Assembly (NCBI GenBank): GCA_036340215.1
Contig: JAYYZF010000025.1
Span: forward strand, 1-10,306
Source of the DNA: JABJPE01 sp036340215
Lineage (GTDB): Bacteria; Pseudomonadota; Gammaproteobacteria; Comchoanobacterales; Comchoanobacteraceae
Direction of reading: 5' to 3'
Length of the DNA: 10,306 nucleotides
Position numbers and translations under genes: made by a program. Of this stretch, positions 6,163 to 10,306 are shown piece by piece (within the stretch, counting starts at the first letter, position 1; every line of letters begins with the position of its first letter). The notes below the pieces were generated by a model. The model did not search any database. It was given only the letters and a program-made list of their open reading frames with translations, and was not told the origin of the DNA.

Positions 6163-8222
6163 TGTTTGAATATCTTTTAAAGCCACTTGCAGAATATATG
6201 CAAACTCACCAGAATATGGGCGCGCTTATTGCTGGCTTAATTGCCTGCGCTGAATCAATGGCAATAGTGGGTACCATCATACCAGGCTCTATTACTATGA
6301 CATTGATTGGTACTATGATAGGAAGTGGTGTTCTTGATATTAAACTTACTCTAACATATATAATTGTTGGAGCATTCATAGGTGACTATCTCAGTTACTG
6401 GGTAGGTTACTATTATCGTGATAGTATTAAAAAATTTGAAATTATTAAAAAAAATATGCAATGGATGGATTATGGAGAAAACTTCATTACTAAACATGGC
6501 GTTAAAAGTATAATAATTGGCCGGTTCTTTGGCCCTATGCGTAGTATGATTCCACTAGTTGCTGGAGTACTGGGAATGTCACGCTTTAAATTTATTCTCG
6601 GGGCAATACCCTCTGTAACTTTATGGGCACTTGTCTATCTGGCACCAGGAGTTATGCTAGGAGCATTTGCTTTAGAAATGCCAACAGATCTTGCACTACA
6701 GTTTATAGGAGTAATAATAGCAACAATTATAGTAATAGCAGCTATTGCTTGGTTAATAAAAACTTTACTGAATATTTTAAATAGAAATCAAACTATGCTA
6801 GCTAATAAAATATGGCGACGTATTATGAAAAATCCAGGCTGGATTACTATAAACCTATTTCATTGTGACAAGCTTGGGCCTGTACAAATATTGAAATCTA
6901 TGTATGCTGTGATTTTGTTTACTTTCTGCTTAGTAATAATTAGCTTTACTTTATCTAGCGGGAATATAAACATTTATGACTTGGATGTCTTCCATCTTAT
7001 GCAAAATAGTTATACCCCCCTAGCCTATAAAATTTTCACCTTAATAACATTCTTAGGAAATAAATTTGTAATTATACCTAGTGTGGGCCTCAGTATTCTC
7101 TATCTGTTATATATCCAAGATTATCGATTAGTAAAGTATCTAGGTGGAATAACAGTTATTACATCTATACTAGTTGAGCTCATAAAATATAGTGTCATGA
7201 GGCCGAGGCCTATATTATCCAGCACATTTACAGAACCATGGTCATTTCCAAGTGGTCACATGGCTCTTAGTACCGCAATTTTCACTTTTTTGGCTAGTAT
7301 ACTTTGCAAGAACCTGAATACTTACAAACGTAATCTAGTTTATAAAATCGTCGCATTCATTTTATTATTCATTGGTACTTCTAGACTTTACCTATGTGCT
7401 CATTGGCTTAGTGATGTAATATTTGGGTTTGCGCTAGGGCTAACAATTTCTATGGTAGCTAGCATTTTGTATCATCGCCAAGAGCATGATATTAAATCAA
7501 AAAATTTGGCTATAGTTTATTTTAGCTCTTTTTGTGTCCTATATTCAGCATATACAGTTGTTAATTATAACACCTACATAACTAGATATGATCCTCCCAA
7601 ATACCATACGAGGAGTATCCACTTCGAAGATTGGTGGAAAAAGCTTGACCAAACAGATTTTTATCGTGATAACAAATTTGGTAAGCCAGTATACCCCCTA
7701 AATATTCAATGGCTAGGTACAAAAGATGAGATAGAGCATTTCTTAACAAAAAATGACTGGCAAAAACATCAGCCCCAAGCAACAATTATAGAGCGCATTC
7801 TCCATATTATTGATGAACCCTCATTACATATCTTACCCTTAATTCCACAAACATATAGCGGTAAAACAGCCGAAGTGGTATTTAGCCATCCTGATGAAAA
7901 TAACGATGAAATAGTTTTGAAACTATGGCCAAGTTTTTTAAATATAATTCCTGGAAAAACACAACTATGGCTAGGATCTATCTATAAAAATCCCATGCCT
8001 GATCATCTTTTCAAAATTCCCGCGAGATATAATCCTAAAACTCTTAATACTACTTCTTACATGCAGCAGTATAAAGATAAAATAAACATAAATATTATCG
8101 ACTTAGAATCTAAGTACCAAGATAAAAATGAACTGCCCATATACGTGAGAAATTCTGGCTGGGATAAGAAAATAATTCAACTATATTTCCTTGAGGAAAA
8201 AAAGGATAAAAAAAATGACTGA
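6162..8222 (+). CDS. DedA-PAP2 phosphatase-LssY_C fusion membrane protein
   Basis: This 686-residue protein combines three parts, the architecture of Legionella LssY and of proteins named bifunctional DedA/PAP2. Residues 1-200 are a DedA domain with Glu31, IPG (40-42) and GRFFGPMR (120-127). About 240-435 is a membrane PAP2 acid phosphatase with all three motifs intact: K342-x6-R349-P350, PSGH (363-366) and SRLYLCAHWLSD (407-418; His414 is the expected nucleophile, Asp418 its partner). A hydrophobic segment at 447-468 leads to the LssY_C domain (about 485-670), recognised by YPLNIQWLG (511-519), LPLIPQ (558-563) and VLKLWPS..LWLGSIY (585-608). PAP2 enzymes remove phosphate from lipid phosphates such as undecaprenyl pyrophosphate or phosphatidate, so joining one to a lipid translocator suggests dephosphorylation and flipping of one lipid; the lipid is unknown. 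It overlaps the upstream DedA by 1 nt and the downstream acyltransferase by 8 nt. Confidence 0.92.
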   Translation: MFEYLLKPLAEYMQTHQNMGALIAGLIACAESMAIVGTIIPGSITMTLIGTMIGSGVLDIKLTLTYIIVGAFIGDYLSYWVGYYYRDSIKKFEIIKKNMQWMDYGENFITKHGVKSIIIGRFFGPMRSMIPLVAGVLGMSRFKFILGAIPSVTLWALVYLAPGVMLGAFALEMPTDLALQFIGVIIATIIVIAAIAWLIKTLLNILNRNQTMLANKIWRRIMKNPGWITINLFHCDKLGPVQILKSMYAVILFTFCLVIISFTLSSGNINIYDLDVFHLMQNSYTPLAYKIFTLITFLGNKFVIIPSVGLSILYLLYIQDYRLVKYLGGITVITSILVELIKYSVMRPRPILSSTFTEPWSFPSGHMALSTAIFTFLASILCKNLNTYKRNLVYKIVAFILLFIGTSRLYLCAHWLSDVIFGFALGLTISMVASILYHRQEHDIKSKNLAIVYFSSFCVLYSAYTVVNYNTYITRYDPPKYHTRSIHFEDWWKKLDQTDFYRDNKFGKPVYPLNIQWLGTKDEIEHFLTKNDWQKHQPQATIIERILHIIDEPSLHILPLIPQTYSGKTAEVVFSHPDENNDEIVLKLWPSFLNIIPGKTQLWLGSIYKNPMPDHLFKIPARYNPKTLNTTSYMQQYKDKININIIDLESKYQDKNELPIYVRNSGWDKKIIQLYFLEEKKDKKND
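8203..8206 (+). promoter_or_regulatory. Shine-Dalgarno that fixes the acyltransferase start
   Basis: AGGA, 8 nt before the ATG at 8215, lies inside the end of the DedA-PAP2 gene. It favours that ATG over the in-frame TTG at 8191, which has no site upstream. Confidence 0.6.
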
Positions 8223-9468
8223 GATAGCAAGTATATATTGGCTTCGTATTATTGCTAAAACGAAGGAAGAACTTGAATATAAATACCAAGAACTACTCTG
8301 TAAGCTAGTAGAATTAGACCTTGATTATGCTGACCTAACGCCATACCAGAGTAAAGATAATGCCAAATACTGCTACTCTAAATTCTCACATAGTTTTACT
8401 GATTTGAAATATAAAGTAGAAAAAAATAAGCCAAATGTAGTACAAAATAAAATAATAAATATAGCAATGCTATTCACAGGCCAAGGTGCACAACTACCAT
8501 TTATGGGGTATGAACTTTACCAAACGCAACCAATATTCAAACTAGAATTCGATAGATGCTATAAGATCTTAAAAGATATTAATGGCTCTGATCTTAAAAA
8601 AATAATTTTTAACCAAGATCCGGCGCAACTTAACGATACTGGCAATACACAACCTGCATTATTTGCTTATGAATATGCACTTGCAAAATTATGGCAAAGC
8701 TGGGGTATTAGGCCTACTTGGGTGATCGGGCATAGTGTTGGTGAATATCCAGCCGCAACAATAGCTAATTATATTAGTTTAGAAACAGGTATAAAACTAA
8801 TCCAGAAAAGAGCTCAACTTATGCAAAGTTTACCTGCAGGTGGAGGCATGGCTGCCGTATTAGGAACAGCTACTAACGTTCAGGATTATATTCAAGACTA
8901 TGCAGAAAATGTTGAAATAGCTGCCCTTAATGCGCCAAAGCAAACGGTAGTTGCTGGCTCTCTAGCAACGCTAGATAAATTACTAGAACAACTAAAAATA
9001 AAGCGCGTTAAAGCAAGAAAACTAGTAGTATCTCATGCCTTTCACTCTAAACTTATGGAACCAATTTTAGCAGAATTTAAAAGTTATGTAGAGCAAACAA
9101 ATACCAATATACCAACTGCAGAGCTTATATCTAATGTCACTGGGGAATTTTTGCAAGCTAAAGACCTAAACTCAAACTACTGGACAAGACACATAAGGGA
9201 AAAAGTAAACTTCCTTGGTGGCTTAGATAGTCTTGCAGCAGCTGGGGCAAATTGCTTCCTTGAAGTCGGGCCTCAACCATTTCTTTTAGGGATGGCAGCA
9301 AAAACATATGATAGTAGTCAAGATTACCATTTTATTAGCTCACGAGAAAATAATCTAAATGAGCTCTTAAAGATGCTAAATTCAGCTGCTGAGCTGGAAC
9401 AACTAGGCATGAATATAAATTGGCAAAATATTAACATACCTGAATTTAGTTATACTAATAATTGCTAA
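8215..9468 (+). CDS. Discrete polyketide-synthase-type malonyl acyltransferase (AT domain protein)
   Basis: The protein should transfer a malonyl group from malonyl-CoA to the phosphopantetheine of a carrier protein. Numbered from the ATG at 8215, the 417 residues hold FTGQGAQ (87-93), GHSVGEY (172-178) with nucleophile Ser174, Arg199 in KRAQLM, NAPKQTVVAG (239-248) and SHAFHS (273-278) with catalytic His277. Val after Ser174 and the HAFH motif are the malonyl-specific pattern of type I polyketide synthases (methylmalonyl types carry GHSQG and YASH). It is longer than FabD (about 310) because residues 1-80 resemble the KS-AT linker and the last 40, with GMNINW, resemble the post-AT linker. 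No KS or ACP domain is attached. This suits an acyltransferase acting in trans or a piece of a former synthase. The start overlaps the DedA-PAP2 stop by 8 nt, so it is the last gene of the operon. Housekeeping FabD is less likely. Confidence 0.9.
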   Translation: MTEIASIYWLRIIAKTKEELEYKYQELLCKLVELDLDYADLTPYQSKDNAKYCYSKFSHSFTDLKYKVEKNKPNVVQNKIINIAMLFTGQGAQLPFMGYELYQTQPIFKLEFDRCYKILKDINGSDLKKIIFNQDPAQLNDTGNTQPALFAYEYALAKLWQSWGIRPTWVIGHSVGEYPAATIANYISLETGIKLIQKRAQLMQSLPAGGGMAAVLGTATNVQDYIQDYAENVEIAALNAPKQTVVAGSLATLDKLLEQLKIKRVKARKLVVSHAFHSKLMEPILAEFKSYVEQTNTNIPTAELISNVTGEFLQAKDLNSNYWTRHIREKVNFLGGLDSLAAAGANCFLEVGPQPFLLGMAAKTYDSSQDYHFISSRENNLNELLKMLNSAAELEQLGMNINWQNINIPEFSYTNNC

Positions 9469-9494
9469 AAGTGCTTTCTGCCTGTAATTAGTTA

Positions 9495-10306
9495 TTAGCT
9501 TTGCCTTGGTCCTGAACCAATATTAGGATGCTTATTTTCATCTCTACCACCCCGAAAACTTGCAACACTTGATGGGCTATTAGTTGAACTTCCACTGAAG
9601 GTCTTATTATGGCCCCCACCATCAATCTTAGCAAAATTATCTGATGATAATGGAGCAACACCTATACTATTTCCAAATTGAGGAGTTTTTGCTTTAGGAG
9701 AACTTTTTGGTGACTTACCAGTACCAGTAATAAAATTTTTCACTCTGGACCCAAAATCTTTCGCACCTTTAGCGCCACTTGTAAGAAATGCTCCAACAGT
9801 ACCAAAAGTTGCTCCTACCACACCAACTCCAGTGGTCAGTGCACCACCAGTCATAAACGTAACTGTAGCAACCCTTGCCTTATTAAAAAGTGTCGGCTCT
9901 AAACCTTGTATAGCAGTAGCCAAATCGGCATCTATAGCACAAAGAGCAGGCATAATTACTGTATGCATCAATAACTTAGCTTGTATTGTGCCCCCTGCAG
10001 CTTGTTTAATTGTTTCCTTGATGAATTCGCTATTATTTTTTATAAGGTGCCTTAACGGAATTAGCTCAGAATTATCAAGTCTATTAATAGCAGCTTTAAT
10101 CTCATTAGTGGAAAAAATAGCGTGAAAACCTCCACTTAATGTAGCATTTGTCTCTGGAAGGTTACTTATATTTTGCAAAATAACCGATATTGCAGCAAGT
10201 GGGGACTGTTTCTGACCTTTTATAGTCTCCTCACACTCACTCTGTAGCACCTTATTTCCAACAATGTCTTTTATTCCCTTCAATAAGGTTGCCGTAGCTT
10301 TACCCT
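9495..10306 (-). CDS. Hypothetical protein with Gly-rich hydrophobic segment, 5' end outside the window
   Basis: I do not recognise this protein. The reading frame stays open through the right edge (codons for GKATATLL precede residue 1 of the TTG at 10283), so the N-terminus is missing and the TTG is not a credible start. At least 269 residues lie in the window. Counting from that TTG, residues 28-100 look alpha-helical and soluble. A mildly hydrophobic stretch at 103-126 is followed by a Gly/Ala/Val/Thr-rich hydrophobic segment at about 137-169 (9777-9875), with several Gly spaced three to four apart, like membrane-inserting glycine-zipper segments. A basic stretch follows (171-200, with SPKSSPK), then a disordered tail rich in Ser, Gly, Asn and Pro to the end. 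It converges on the acyltransferase gene with 26 nt between the stops. A membrane-active or secreted protein is possible; this is inference from composition. Confidence 0.65.
   Translation of the reverse strand, partial: GKATATLLKGIKDIVGNKVLQSECEETIKGQKQSPLAAISVILQNISNLPETNATLSGGFHAIFSTNEIKAAINRLDNSELIPLRHLIKNNSEFIKETIKQAAGGTIQAKLLMHTVIMPALCAIDADLATAIQGLEPTLFNKARVATVTFMTGGALTTGVGVVGATFGTVGAFLTSGAKGAKDFGSRVKNFITGTGKSPKSSPKAKTPQFGNSIGVAPLSSDNFAKIDGGGHNKTFSGSSTNSPSSVASFRGGRDENKHPNIGSGPRQS

Noticed and set aside
8191..8214. TTG start for the acyltransferase
   Set aside because: It would add a Lys/Arg-rich stretch read from a poly-A region; the ATG at 8215 has AGGA 8 nt upstream.
8215..9468. Housekeeping FabD for fatty acid synthesis
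   Set aside because: The protein is about 100 residues longer, carries polyketide-type HAFH and linker regions, and is not next to fabH, fabG or acpP.
9455..9498. CTAATAA / TTATTAG inverted repeat between the convergent genes as a bidirectional terminator
   Set aside because: A seven-pair AU-rich stem with a 30-nt loop and no U tract is not credible; such repeats are expected by chance in this composition.

Overview
The window is AT-rich, densely coded bacterial DNA, most likely from a gammaproteobacterium. The strongest clue is gene order: a peptidoglycan hydrolase gene (rlpA), a PBP5-type D,D-carboxypeptidase (dacA), lipB and lipA run in the same direction, the neighbourhood known from E. 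coli and relatives. The E. coli gene ybeD, which sits between dacA and lipB, is missing here. Low GC, poly-A rich codons and two unrecognised proteins with Ser/Asn/Lys-rich tails would fit a host-associated organism (for example a Legionellales or Thiotrichales relative), but that lifestyle is inference and the genus cannot be read from the sequence.

Layout. 1-279 holds no gene I can support. 280-798 (minus) is an unrecognised acidic 172-residue protein with its own near-consensus sigma-70 promoter. 868-1602 (minus) is rlmB, a 23S rRNA 2'-O-methyltransferase; the frame stays open to 1743, but the Shine-Dalgarno and family length place the start at 1602. 1603-1767 is the divergent regulatory gap between rlmB and rlpA, with a perfect 15-bp palindrome. 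1768-2607 (plus) is rlpA. From 2730 to 9468 six plus-strand genes lie 18 nt apart or less and look like one operon: dacA, lipB, lipA, a stand-alone DedA membrane protein, a DedA-PAP2-LssY_C fusion, and a discrete malonyl-type polyketide-synthase acyltransferase. The last two junctions overlap by 1 and 8 nt. 9495 to the right edge (minus) is an unrecognised gene that runs out of the window; it has a Gly-rich hydrophobic segment and a disordered tail.

How the parts fit. rlpA and dacA act on septal and periplasmic peptidoglycan. lipB and lipA make lipoyl cofactor from octanoyl-ACP. The two DedA proteins and the PAP2 phosphatase point to lipid carrier or phospholipid handling at the inner membrane. 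The terminal acyltransferase would load malonyl units on a carrier protein that is not in the window. Its tight coupling to the DedA-PAP2-LssY_C gene is the least expected arrangement here and the best candidate for something undescribed.
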